A DNA stretch of 64,000 nucleotides from Prorocentrum cordatum. Lineage: Eukaryota; Sar; Dinophyceae; Prorocentrales; Prorocentraceae. A program made the translations under genes and the position numbers. The notes below the pieces were generated by a model that worked only from the letters and a program-made list of their open reading frames with translations, was not told where the DNA came from and made no database searches. The stretch's first letter is position 1. Each line of letters begins with the position of its first letter. Positions 1 through 11,454 of this stretch are shown in pieces. The stretch is from positions 456,174-520,173 of the forward strand of contig CAUYUJ010001470.1 in NCBI GenBank assembly GCA_963575745.1, read 5' to 3'.

Positions 1-609
1 CCGGCAGAGGCGGCCTCGTTCTTCTTCCGCCGCCTTCCGCGAGCCTTCCTTTTTCAACCACTGCGCCCAGGAACCTCCAAGGAAGGACGCTTCGTGAGGG
101 GCCTAAGAAAACTTCAACCGAAATCGGCGCATTCGGAAACCTATATTCCGAACGATGGGCCCACCGACGGGTGCGCATGCGGGCTCGGACGGAGAGGCCG
201 TCCCCCCACCCCCCACGCCCAGCTTCTGCGAGCCAGCCGCGAGCCTTCCGCCAGCTTCCACCGAGGAAGAGGTGGCAACTCCTTGGATCCTCGAAGGCGA
301 GGCCCTTTCTGGAACGCCTGAGGCGGCGTCGCCAAGCGGGGCGCCCCGGCAAGGGCTCGATCCTCGAGCGGCACGCGCCGCGGGCGGGGCCGCGCGCCTC
401 GCTGGCCACCGACAGGCGCTCGTCGAGCTCCCACCAGCCGTCGCCTCGCGACGCAGCCGCTGCTCGCCGCGGGGGACCGCTGGCGTTGCACCGAGCGAGG
501 GCGAGGGCGAGGAGGAGGAGGGCGGGAAGGCGAGGGTGGGGAGGACGCCGACGACCGAGAGAGGCTCGACCTGATTCGGCACTCAAGGGGAGGGCGACCA
601 CGGCAGGCT
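1..609. other. GC-rich stretch without a supported gene
   Basis: Very GC-rich. All six frames stay open for long distances because stop codons are rare at this composition. The translations are Arg/Pro/Ala/Ser-rich and show no domain, so I do not call a gene. An exon cannot be excluded. Confidence 0.5.
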
Positions 610-611
610 CA

Positions 612-1080
612 TGTCGTGTCGACCCTCGCGTTGGTTCTTGACGCCGCGGGGATGGTTCAGCCTTGAACGATCGGCCGTTTCCGAAAGGTCAGATCGTTCA
701 ACATCAACCGATTCTGGGTCGCCGGCGGCGCTCAACCTTGAACGCTGGCGGCAGGGTCGTCGCCGTGTCAACCCGACGCAAACCTACCGCAAGCAGGGGA
801 GATCGGCGGCCAGCCTGGGGGGGAAGTGGGAGGGGGGGCGGGCCTTCTCAGAAGGCTCGGAAGTGCCCCGGCCTTCTGAGAAGTTTGCTAAGCCTGCCCC
901 GACACAGAAACCTTCACAGAAGGTCGGAGCCCTTCTGAGAAGCCCCGCCGCCTTCTGAGAGGGCCTTCTCCTTCTCGCTTCCCCCCTCGCTCGCCGCGGA
1001 TTCTGGGTCGCGTGCGGCGTTCCACGCGGAATGCCAGCGGCGGGGTCGTCGCCCGTCGACACGACGCGAACCTACCGCAT
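612..1080 (+). repeat. Dispersed GC-rich repeat, copy A
   Basis: Shares its order of motifs with 24085-24290 and 32268-32890: a CAACCTTGAACG core, then a GTCGCCGCCG-type block, then CGCGAACCTACCGCA. Downstream it carries several short palindromes of the type CTTCTCAGAAG or CTTCTGAGAAG. One of them, GCCTTCTCAGAAGGC at 842-856, is a perfect 7-bp-arm inverted repeat that recurs at 32589-32603. The core appears twice within this copy (about 709-800 and 1000-1080). No coding potential was recognised. The boundaries are by eye. Confidence 0.6.
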
Positions 1081-1819
1081 TGGCGAGAAGTGGGCGACTG
1101 GGGGTCGATGCGTTTCTTCTTCTTGAGCAAGCTGCGAGGCACGACACCTGAGGTCGATGCGTTGCATATCCCTTCCTAACGTTGCCCCCGAAGCTGCCGT
1201 GCCTCTGGGCCGGCTGGCCGTTCACCCTGCCAACGGCCGCCCCCGAGGAGGACGGAGAAGAAGGCCTCCACGGCGCAAATCTACCGTAAGCAGGGAGGAG
1301 GTCGGAGTCGTCCGACACCTCCCTCCCTGCCCGCCGCTCCTCCCGGGCCTGTCCCAGGGCCTCCGGTCCCTGCCCGAGAGGTCCCCGCAAGGAGCCTCTC
1401 CCGAGGCCTTCCCCTCTTCTCCCCTGCGTTCGCTTCTCGGGCGAAGGCGCGGTTCCTCTTCGCAGGCCTAGGCTCGGAGGCGGACAGGAGCGGGCTGGGT
1501 AGCCGCGGGCCGCCCCCCCGGCCTCCCCCTCCCTCCCCATCCCCGCACGAGCGAGCCTGCTCCTTCCCTGGGTGGTGGACGCCGCGGAGTCAACGCAGTC
1601 GCCTCCTTGGCCCTGCAACCCTCTTGCCAAAAGACCCGAGCCCGCGGGCCCAACATACAATCCTTTACGGGAGGACACCTACCTACCTCAATCGCCTCCC
1701 CCACCAGCGCCACCACAACCACAACCACCTCCTCCACCTCCTCCTCCTCGTTCTCATCCTTCGTCTGCTCCTTCCTCTTCGCCCCCTTCCCCAACCATCC
1801 TCCCCTGATCCCCCTGCCT
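1081..1819. other. GC-rich spacer, no gene seen
   Basis: Pyrimidine-rich towards its end (CCACCTCCTCCTCC) and leading into the CAT array. Nothing else was recognised. Confidence 0.5.
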
Positions 1820-2690
<871 letters not shown>

Positions 2691-2712
2691 CCTTTCAGAT
2701 CAAGATCCTCCA

Positions 2713-2820
2713 CGGGCACAGACGCTCAACCGTGTGGGTTCGGTCTCGCGTGAGCCATGCAAAGCCCTGCAAACTGAAACTCTACTGTGCGCAATGGAAC
2801 AACGACCAGAATGCATCATA
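2713..2820 (+). repeat. CAT-array flanking repeat, copy 1
   Basis: About 100 bp immediately after array 1, clearly related by eye to 7208-7310, which lies just before array 2. Shared blocks include GTTCGGTCTCGCGTGA, CCATGCAA and ACTGTGCGCAATGG. The same unique sequence beside two arrays shows that array and flank spread together. Confidence 0.75.
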
Positions 2821-5800
2821 AGTTCCTCTGTGACCCGTCAATTCAAGTCTTCCAGATACCTAAACAGTATACGAATATCGTACGTCAGTCAGCTAATCCA
2901 TGCGATACCGATGGCCACCTCCTGATCAGTTCATTGTTCGTCATCCTGAACCTCAGCGGTTGAGCTTGGTTTTGAAAAGTCCCTGAATATCGAACCTGCC
3001 AAAGAATGCGTCACGGTGCAGCTCGTGGAACCAAGCAGATGATCTCGCGAGTCTGGTGGCAGCTTTGGCAATATCTGCTGACGTGCCACTCCAACCCCTC
3101 AGTCGAGGTGGCGTGCGCTCAGAAGCGAAGGCCATCACCACTTGTCTGATACTGGCCGCGTCTAGGCGATGTCGGCTTCGGCGACGTGTTCAGAGTGCTG
3201 CTCGCCGTCCTCACTGGCTTCGGCAACAGCAATGGTGCGTGTTCTCGTCGAAGAACCAGGATGGCATAGTCTCGCGTCCGCCATTGGCTTGGTCGTGGAT
3301 CTCGCAGTGGATTTTGACCGCTGGGAGCCCGGAGAATCGCCGCCTGCCTCATCGGCTCCCCCGCGTGGCGCTATGCCGGCATGGCCGACCGCGCGCGCTC
3401 CTCGGGCGCGCGGCACGGCCTGGCAGATCGAGGCCTGGAGCACTCGACAGGCCTTCTGCTGCCGCAGTCCAGAGATGACCGCCTTGCCAGGCACGGCGCC
3501 CTCGGGGACTACAAGTGCAAGTACTGCATTCGAACGCTGAGAGAATGAAATCAACAAACACCCTTTGCAATTCTGGATACGCCTATGTTGTCATATGCAG
3601 TAGCGGCCACTCCAGACATCTTATGGCTCCTCGTCGCTCCTCGCTCTGGCGTTCTGGCCAGTCGCCATGGTTGGAGTCAGCGAGGAAGTTGAATCAGCAT
3701 CGGCTCGTTCTTCATAGTCCCCGTCGTTGCGGCGGAGTCCGGAGTCCGGGCGCTCGCAGTCGTGGCGACCGACATCAAGTCCGCGAGACCTGTCTGCAAT
3801 CGCGCACATGAGATTCAATGGCGAGCTGAGAAGCGCCCCGCGCAAGCCCTCCGACCAGAACGCGCTGAACACCGCAATCGACCTGCACCACGGCATCGAA
3901 CACAGCAGCTACATTCATTGCGGGCATTATTTGTTCAGCAGGATTCACCATCACGTCTTACGCCAAACATTCCATCACCCGTCACTTCACAGAAAGGGTC
4001 ATACGCGGCCTTGTAATGGTGCCCTTAGACAACCTGAATCGTGCTGACTGGCTTCATTGGTCCACTGTGGATATGTCATCCTGACCATCTGAATCTCTCA
4101 TGCCTGCATTGTGCAAGCTCGCGGCTGCCATGTGAATGTTCACCTTCCTGGTCACATGATGATTCTGGAACGGTCTTGCATCGCATTGCGAGCAACCTCG
4201 AATCAGCCATGCTTGGAGCCGCGCCGAAGGCAGCTGCCCGTCGCTTTCTTGCAAGGGTTCTGCATCAGTTTCTACTTCCACCGACCATAATTCGTCGGTT
4301 GCTTCTTCCTCGCCACTTCAAAGCATGGGTTCCTTTTATACGGCGTCTGGTCTGGGAGAGATGCGTTGCTATCAATACGAATGTGTTCAGCTCGCAGATA
4401 GCTATAGCAGCATTTGTCAGCGACCTACGGCCGCCTCTCATCCTGGAACGACAAGTTGGAACGCAAACGTCGTCTTCGTGATTTCGATGCGAGCAGGTTT
4501 CCAGGTGCACCACCTGAAGTTCTGGGGCAGTCCGCAGAAAGAGCACGTCGGCCCATGGAAGCTGAAATTGTGGCCGACTCCGAAGTCCAGTCGCGCAGCG
4601 GTTCGTGCCCGCTGGTCAGAGCGGATTCAACGGCATCGGTTTCATCCGCGCGTCCGTCGAGCGCTAGAGCCGCATCTGCATGGTAAGCCCATGACATTAT
4701 CAGTACCAGAGTGCCCCTCAGCATGTCGGGATCAAAAGCAGAGTTCTCGAGAAATTTTGAACGGCGGATCAATGAGTACGGACGGCTGCCTTGCCTGACG
4801 ACCACGACGCCTCGACGGACTGCCCCGTGGACTTACAGCAGCTGCGCGCGAACTTGCTGCACGCCACCGCCGCAGACCCAGATTGGAAAGTCTGATCTGA
4901 CTTCCCCGCGCTGCAGGCGTTGCCCCTCGCGTTCCGTCGAGCGCGCGCTGTCTTGACCGCTTGACTCCGCGGCAACCCGCGAGGGCGAGCGGGCCCACTT
5001 GCGCTGCCAGCCCTTTCTGCTTTCGCCAAAACGAAGTGCTACACGGGCGAGGGCGAGCAGAAGTACCAGAAACTAGGTCGCGCGTGTTTTCGGAGACTCT
5101 GGGATATATCAGCAATGCCGTTTCCTGCAGCGCGGAGGACGGTAGCCAGAGGAACACGCGCGGTCGTCGAGGTATCTACATGCACGCGTGAGGCAGCGTC
5201 GCTGTGGAAGAATAGGTTGAGGAGTCTGGAATGCAACGCTTCAGGATGCTGCTCCAGATGCGGGTGCCCCGCGGAGTCCGTGACGGCTGCCCGAGCAAAT
5301 CTTGGCAAGGCCTGCGAGGCCTGCCGGGCATCGGGCGCTTGGGCCTGCATGGGCCGGTTCCACCGGGAGGACCTCGGACGCCGCCCAGGCCCAAGATACT
5401 TGCAGCCAGCGTGGCCGGAAGCTTGGACGCCGCCTGCCATCCGAGGGTGCGTGGTCACGCAGCCAGGTTCTGCTTACCCACGGGGCTCCTAGCTCTGGCT
5501 TTGCACGCTGCCACGGTCTTAAACTGAGTCACGTTCGGCTCCTTAGTCATTGAGCTCATTGGGGTGTGTAGATTGGAGATGTGACACCCGCTGCCGCGGT
5601 GTCCGCCGTCCTTGACGATGAGGAAGCGCTATTCTTTGAAGGTACAGTGTCGGCTCCAGGTTCTCCCACTGATTTATCGTAGGTACAATTGTTCGGGCAG
5701 TTTTCTGGTTTCGATACGTTGATGGCACCATTGGTTTTTTTCGATTTGTACATTGCGTTAGCTGTGTCAAGTTCCTGTTTGTCTCGGTGTTTTCTTAGCT

Positions 5801-5907
5801 GTATGTAGTCCCGCGGACCTAAGCAGAAGAGAGACCTGCTCCCATGGCTCGCTCAGTCGCCCACGCCGTTTGCGAGACTTCTAGGTCAGCTGCTGGGGAG
5901 GATCTAG
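2821..5907. other. About 3 kb of unassigned, mixed-composition DNA
   Basis: Lower GC than the surroundings. Short coding-like frames occur on + at 3169-3540, 4202-4481 and 4414-4686, the last rich in Ser, Ala and Arg. None extends into another frame in a way that suggests a gene, and no domain was recognised. A sequence like a splice donor (ATGGTAAGCC) follows the last frame at about 4680. This could be exon and intron of an unrecognised gene, or spacer. Confidence 0.4.
3381..3548 (+). CDS. Possible short ORF ending in a CxxC motif
   Basis: An ATG at 3381 opens 55 codons on + that end in GDYKCKYCIRTLRE and a TGA. The C-x2-C pair resembles half of a zinc-binding site. There is no second pair in frame and no family was recognised. 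The frame continues open upstream of the ATG, so this may be the last exon of something longer. Codon composition alone does not separate it from the overlapping frames. Treat it as a hint only. Confidence 0.15.
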   Translation: MADRARSSGARHGLADRGLEHSTGLLLPQSRDDRLARHGALGDYKCKYCIRTLRE

Positions 5908-7065
5908 CTGTTTATCATTGGAATTCGCTCGTGGACTGCGGTTCATCGCGATAATGGAGCCTGTTGGAATTGTGAAAGCTGCAATACCCCATCTCATAGA
6001 TTCGTTTGTTGGTCCACGCTACTCCCCCTTTATCCTGCAGTTGTTCAGGCCCGAAGGTCCGTGAGGTCACTGAATCACAGCCAGAAGCAGACAGACATGG
6101 CCAAATCCAATGGCGGGCGTGGTCAGCAGCAATCTCGCGGATGCTGTGCTTGGCCGCCGGCTTGGCAGCCGAAGCCGAACGACCGCGATCGTGAACAGGA
6201 TCGGGATGGTAACATGGGGAAGCATCGCTCGAGCAGCTCGAGCAACCCAGATACGGAGGACCAGGCGAAAGTCGACGAGAGTCGACCAGCAAGCGCTGAA
6301 AAGAAGATCGCGGAGTCCAAGGCGGAGGCTGCACGCACCAAGGAATGCGAGCGGCAGGGCAAGACCATCGCCAACGCCATCGCCCCGCAGCAGTCCTCCG
6401 CCATCGCCGCCAGAGCGGTGCAGGCCGGCACCCCCGCAGCCGTGGGGAGCGCCGCAACGGCGCCCACAGCGGCGGCCCCGGCAGGTGGGCCGCGGCCTTT
6501 CCCGCCTCTGGCTCCACCTGTGGCGGCGCCGCCTGTGGCGCCGACGGCCTCCCCGCGTGCCTACATCGCCGCGCGGTGTGGCCACGCTTTCAAGATCGAG
6601 AATGGCACGGGGGGGGAGCTCAGGGAGAAGATCGACGAGAGGTGGTCGAACGACAATCCCACAGGCATAGACAGCATGATCGAGGACGTGGGCCAGGGCG
6701 TCGCGCCCCCGAGGTCCAAAGAGAAGAGGATAGGCAGGCTCTTCGAGGTCGTCAAGACCATAGCCTGAATCGTCCTCGCCACAATCGAGTACGCAGTCCG
6801 CATTGTCATTTTCATCGTGAGGGTGCTCTACTTTCTGGTTGCTCATGTCATTGCGTTCTATCTGGGATATCGCTACGGGCATTGGGCTGCAACGTGGGAG
6901 CTGTACATCACGGCACGCGACTTTGTTAGCAATACTGTTGGCACCATGTTGGTTTCTTACTTCACTGGAGGGCCAGTGCCTGTGGGAGATGTGGGCATGG
7001 CAGCAGCCATTAACTTGGACGCATCGTGGACGAAGCATCAGGAGGCCACTTTTTGCGGGCCATAG
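5908..7065 (+). pseudogene. Unidentified ORF with a membrane segment, split by an in-frame TGA
   Basis: One frame runs from a TAG before 5908 to a TAG at 7063-7065, with a single internal TGA at 6766-6768. The first ATG is at 6097. From there the protein has a charged, Ser- and Glu-rich N-terminal part (about residues 1-110), an Ala/Pro-rich linker (about 110-165) and a charged helical part ending in EVVKTIA just before the TGA (223 residues in all). Past the TGA, 98 more codons follow in the same frame. They start with a strongly hydrophobic stretch of about 30 residues (IVLATIEYAVRIVIFIV onward), which would be a transmembrane helix, and a Tyr/Trp-rich tail. In-frame codons before the ATG include CWNCESC, so the true start may be further upstream. 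The frame is kept on both sides of the stop, which argues for one gene hit by a single substitution, a read error, or readthrough. No family was recognised. Confidence 0.5.
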
Positions 7066-7207
7066 GATATGGAACATGAGCCGGTCTGACACTCGGGTGT
7101 GTGTGTGTGTGTGAGCGGAGAGTCTTCTCTCCAGGTGAGTGCTGCCATCGGTCCCTTGCAGCTCCCTAGAGGGCCATCATCTCTAGAGCTTCCTTTGGGC
7201 ACAGGAG

Positions 7208-7310
7208 CCCCCGCGGACACAAACGCTAAATCGTATTCGTTCGGTCTCGCGTGACCATGCAACGCATCACGAACTGAAGCTCAACTGTGCGCAATGGCAA
7301 AGGCGACCAG
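7208..7310 (+). repeat. CAT-array flanking repeat, copy 2
   Basis: Related by eye to 2713-2820, with the shared blocks TTCGGTCTCGCGTGA, CCATGCAA and CTGTGCGCAATGG. Here it precedes array 2 rather than following an array. A short (GT)n run lies just upstream at 7097-7113. Confidence 0.75.
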
Positions 7311-7461
7311 AAATCATCATCATTGTCATCGTCATCGTCATCATCATCATCATCATCATCATCATCACCACCACCACCACCACCATCATCATCATCAGCA
7401 TCAGCAGCACCATGATCAGCATCATCATCATCGGCAGCATCATCATCATCATTGTCGTCAC

Positions 7462-7508
<47 letters not shown>

Positions 7509-7937
7509 ACAACAACATCACAATCATCATCGTCATCGTCATCGTCATCATAATCGTCATCATCATCATCGGCAGCATCAGCATCAGCGTCAGCATCATC
7601 ATCATTATCATCATCAGCATCACCGTCATCATCAACGTCGTCATCGTAATCATCATCATCAGCATAATCAACAGCATACTCATCATCAACAACATCATCA
7701 TCATCGTCAGCATCATCAGCGTCGTCATCATCATCAGCAACAGCAACATCGTCATCATCATCATAATGACCATCATTATCACCAAAACTACCACCACCGT
7801 CACCGTCATCGTCACCACCATCATCATCAACATAAACATCATCATCTTCATCATCATCAGCATCATCATCGGCATCATCATCGGCATCATCATCGGCATC
7901 ATCATCAGCATCAGTATCACCGTCATCAGCATCATCA
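7311..7937 (+). repeat. CAT trinucleotide array 2
   Basis: Degenerate CAT repeat with interspersed CGT, CAG and CGG triplets and a near-regular CATCATCATCGG run near 7865-7905. On the - strand it reads (GAT)n and starts 67 bases after the stop codon of the LINE fragment at 8004-8720. It may be that element's 3' tail or its target. Confidence 0.9.
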
Positions 7938-8003
7938 GGAAGGCAGTCCGATCGAGTCAATGCTCGGCCCAGAATCGGGCGCGACTGTGTTGAACCTCAA
8001 GCC

Positions 8004-8720
8004 TCACTCTTGGAGCCCGAGGGAAAAACGCACAAAGTCCTCTTCGTGCTCGTGAGAAGAACTGTCCGCACTCACTTCATACAATTCGCTTTCAGAATAC
8101 TCCCTTGCAAACTTGCGCAGGTAGTCGTCCCATCTCACAGCGGGTCGTCCGCGTGATGGTCCAGCCTCAGGACACGTTGCAGGTGGGTGCCAACGCGATA
8201 CTCTTGCAGGCCAGCTGTCCGACATCGTGCCAACACGATGAGCCAGCCTGTATTGCCGTCGTAGCAACTGGACGCTCCAGTCTTCCATGGAGTAAGTTGT
8301 TAGAACAGCATTCACTGTCAGCCTCATCCTCCGCATTGTTTCGTCCCACGGCTCACCTTCCATACGAACCCACCCAACGATTTTTCGAATGATCCTCCGC
8401 TGAAGCACATCTGATGAGCTCATTTGTGTCCGCGTCATCGCACAAGACGAGAGGCCGAACAATATCGTTGGAGTGAAGACTGTGTCGAATAACTTGATAC
8501 GGGAGTATATGCTCAACTGCTTGTCCATTAGAACGTCACGATGCTGATAAAATCTCATCCATGCTATTTGAATCCGGTGGCCAAACTCAAGAAGACTCCT
8601 CGAACGGAGGTTGCCGCACAGCTTCCTTCCCAAATATTTGTGGGCCATGTCGCCGTTTAGGACGTCCACGGGCTCGCCCCCCATGTCCAACGAACCCAGA
8701 CTGATGTCGCATGCTGTCGA
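8004..8720 (-). mobile_element. LINE-type retrotransposon, 3' fragment (RT C-terminal region)
   Basis: The - strand encodes about 230 residues in one open frame ending at 8004. They match the region after the catalytic palm of non-LTR reverse transcriptases: a KYLGRKLCGNL block, FGHRIQIAWMRF, a conserved KLFDTVFTPTILFGL thumb motif, RRIIRKIVGW, and a C-terminal GRPAVRWDDYLRKF. The YADD motif and everything upstream are missing, so the copy is 5'-truncated, ending near 8720 inside CAT-repeat DNA. The open frame suggests a fairly young insertion. The 3' UTR is about 67 bases and runs into (GAT)n. It would not encode an active enzyme by itself. Family assignment rests on the motifs. The exact 5' junction is uncertain because both flanks are simple repeat. 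Confidence 0.85.
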
Positions 8721-8721
8721 T

Positions 8722-8978
8722 CAGCATCACCGTAATCAACATTGTCGTCGTCATCGTAATCAGCATCATCATCATCGTCAGCATCATCAGCGTCGTCATC
8801 ATTGCCATCATCATCAGCAGCAACAGCATCGTCATCATTATCATCGTCATCGCCATCACCACGATCACCACCTTCACCGTCATCTTCATCACCATCATCA
8901 TCATCGTCAACAACAGCAGAATAATAATCCTCATCCTCATGATCAGCATCATCCTTATTATCATTATCGTCATCATTG

Positions 8979-9024
<46 letters not shown>

Positions 9025-9174
9025 AATCATCATCGTCCTCATCAACATGCTAAGCGTCAACATCATCATCAGCAGCAGCATCATCATTAACATCATCAGC
9101 ATCATTAACATCAGCATCATCGTCATCATCATCAGCAGCAGCACCATCATCATCATCATCAGCAGCATCAGCAT
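8722..9174 (+). repeat. CAT trinucleotide array 3
   Basis: Degenerate CAT repeat of the same character as arrays 1 and 2, lying on the 5' side of the truncated LINE. Arrays 2 and 3 may have been one array that the LINE inserted into. Confidence 0.9.
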
Positions 9175-9330
9175 CTTCTTCTCTCGAGGGCGGCGGGTAC
9201 CGCGGGCGCCCCGCCTGCGGCGCTAGCAGCGAGCAGGGTGGGAGTGCTGCTGGCGGTGCTGCAAGAGGCCTGGCCTGCGGGCGGGCAACGGGCGGGCTGC
9301 CGCGCGGCAGCGGCCGCAGGCACGGGGGAC

Positions 9331-9512
9331 TCTTCGAGCAGGGGATCGTCTACAAAACTGATGTACCCCATACTTGAGTTCCCGTCGAATCCACGAAAAA
9401 TGCGTAGAATGCTCCGTACATCTGCGGAACAGTTTACAAATGCTTCGTAGATTCGACGGGAAGAAGATCTGGGGGGCCATCAATTCTGTAGTCGATCCCC
9501 TGCTCGAACTCT
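9331..9512. repeat. Long imperfect foldback (inverted repeat) with almost no loop
   Basis: The left arm begins TTCGAGCAGGGGATCG (9333 onward). The right arm ends in its reverse complement, CGATCCCCTGCTCGAA (about 9494-9509). Between them the arms stay paired over roughly 85 bases, including CCCGTCGAAT against ATTCGACGGG. Pairing is about 75-80% by eye, meeting in the centre near 9417-9425. If transcribed this would be a hairpin of about 180 nt. Either strand also reads as short ORFs, which I do not call. Confidence 0.75.
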
Positions 9513-9971
9513 GGCGCCTGGCTCGCCAACGGTCGGTGTGCAGTCTGGCGTTGGCGGCCTGCGCCACTCCATCGCAGCCTGACACGCGACCGTCACGCAG
9601 GCTTGCGATGCCCTCTGAGGCTGTTTTGTTCGTGCTCGTGTGCGCTCTTGCTCTCAGCTGACTTGTTTGTGATTGTTCTGATGTGTGTAACTAATGTCAT
9701 TCTTACGATTATTACTATTACTATTATTATGTTCGTCTTCTTCGTGCTTCGGCATGATGCCCCCCTCCTTTGGGCATGCCCCCCGCTCCCTCCCCCGCTC
9801 GGGGGGGAACGATAGGAGAGACGGGCTCATGGGGGGGGGGACCGAGCTCGAATCGGCGATCCTCCCACAGCAAACCCGCATGTTCCTGGGCAGGGTGGGC
9901 TCTCTGGCCCCCATCGGCGATCAATGGGCGGTTGGGGGTCGAGGCATCCCCCAGTGAACTTATCTCCCCCG
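9513..9971. other. Spacer with a short (ATT)n run
   Basis: Contains an AT-rich island with (TTA/ATT)n at about 9706-9732 inside GC-rich DNA. No gene was recognised. Confidence 0.5.
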
Positions 9972-10250
9972 AATGTTGCACCTGATGACCACCACGACTG
10001 CTGGAAGACGCAAACAGTACACACCCAGCCGCTCCAATTTTTTCGATGCGTGGGCCCTGGAGGTCTGGTCTACTTCCCTGGGACTGGTTTTTCGTCCCGA
10101 GCCGTTTTTCGACGGTCCCGACGCCTGGCGAGGGCCCCCGGAGGCCGATAACGGCCAAAATCTAGCCCGATTTCTTCGGAGCGATGTTGCATCTCTGGGG
10201 CTGACCACCACGACTGACGCAGGACGCAAACTGTGCACGTGCGCCGAGCC
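9972..10250 (+). repeat. Pair of short direct repeats flanking about 210 bp
   Basis: ATGTTGCACCTGATGACCAC at 9973 onward and a related ATGTTGCATCTC...TGACCACCACGACTG at about 10184-10250 share a block of roughly 50 bases, ending in GGACGCAAAC or AGACGCAAAC. One copy of the 80-bp family (10060-10140) lies between them. Confidence 0.5.
10060..10140 (+). repeat. 80-bp dispersed family, copy 1
   Basis: Block order: AGGTCTGG, TTCCCTGGGAC, GTTTTTCGTCCCGAG, GACGGTCCCGA, GAGGGCCC. Related copies at 18276-18353 (+), 20424-20491 (+), 20941-21011 (+), 21597-21670 (-) and 21724-21801 (-). Confidence 0.65.
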
Positions 10251-10435
10251 TGGCCAGGCCCGCCCTGGGCTCCGGACTGGTGCGCACTTTTCTAGTAGTC
10301 AGCGGCCCCAAAAAGGATCAGACGGCGGGCGAGCAGCGGCGGGTCGCGCCGAAGCACAAAGTGCCGCGGGGAGAGGAGGAGCGCGCGGCGCGGAGGAGCT
10401 GGTGGGAGGCGCGGGGGGGCCCGGAGGGTTGCGAT

Positions 10436-10622
10436 GCTCCAACCTACTGTAGCCTTGATCACCAGAAAGAGTTCGAACACCCAGAGAGTACCGAAATCTG
10501 AGGGTTTTCGCGCGTCGGGCCCTGCGGGAGACGATACTCGTTCGACACTGTCTCGACCACTTTTCTAGGTGCTCGAAATCATTTCTGGGATGTGGTCCTT
10601 AAGTACGATGGGAGCAACATAA
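10436..10622 (+). repeat. 185-bp repeat, copy 1 (inverted partner at 31834-32018)
   Basis: The reverse complement of 31834-32018 aligns along its whole length with high identity by eye. Shared blocks include GATCACCAGAAAGAG, CGCGTCGGGCCCTG, CGATACTCGTTCGACACTG and GTGGTCCTTAAGTACGATGG. No coding function was recognised. Confidence 0.8.
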
Positions 10623-10774
10623 CCGGAGGGGGCCCGAGGGCGGGAAGGCCAGGACTGGTGCCCACACGCCCTCCCGGCTTGGCCGGGGAGGGCGTGTGCA
10701 CCGATCATGGACCGCGCCTCTGGCGGCGACCCCGACGTCGCCCCATGGCGCGCTCTGGGTGCCGGGGACGAGGA

Positions 10775-10790
10775 CGTTGACGACGACGAG

Positions 10791-10844
<54 letters not shown>

Positions 10845-10883
10845 GACGACGACGCCGAGGACGACGACGACGACGACGACGAG

Positions 10884-10928
<45 letters not shown>
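10775..10928 (+). repeat. (GAC)n trinucleotide array
   Basis: Near-perfect GAC repeat with occasional GAG. In one frame it reads poly-Asp inside an ORF of about 148 codons (10707-11153) that has no other features, so it is treated as a repeat. Confidence 0.95.
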
Positions 10929-11454
10929 CAGCCCGCTCGGCCCCCGAGGAGGGGGCGCAGGGAGGGGGGTCCAGCGCCGACCCGAGAAATCCGCGCGGAC
11001 CTCTCAAGGTTTCTGTCTATGCCAGTGGGCATGCCGCCCAGCCTAGAGGCCCAAAAGAAGGCAGCAGCAGAGGGCGGAGGCGAGGAGGTGAAGTCGGCGC
11101 ACAACAGTCCGCACGGGGGGACTGCACCACCTGGGAGGTACAGGACTTGCTGATTTGCGGGATGCGGGCGTGAAAGGGTGCCACACAAGAGCACTCGAAA
11201 GGGTGTGCACAACCACCACCCTGAGACCAAGCGTCACGAGAACAAAAGAACATCGTGAAAAATTGCGACAGGAGCCAGAACTCCCATCTTCCTGCTGCAC
11301 TTCTCGATCTGGATTGGTCCCCTCCAAAGCCCCGCCACGCCCTGGAGCAGGGCGTGGTCGGTGGAGCGCCGGTCAGGCCCCGCGGTGGACGTGCAGGCAG
11401 ATGGCGCCCTCTGTTCAGGGCAAGATAGCGCGGGGCAGGCCCGATCGCAGCGAG
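10929..11454. other. Unassigned GC-rich DNA
   Basis: Lies between the (GAC)n array and the polypurine tract. No gene was recognised. Confidence 0.4.

Noticed and set aside
7226-8055. Poly-Asp, poly-His and poly-Ile frames over CAT arrays 2 and 3
   Set aside because: Composition artefacts of the repeat. They overlap each other on both strands.
10280-10450. Long terminal repeats of an LTR element around 9972-10250
   Set aside because: The direct repeats are only about 50 bases, with 160 bases between and no coding capacity.
10707-11153. Acidic poly-Asp protein
   Set aside because: Produced by the (GAC)n array. The flanking codons show no domain or codon bias.
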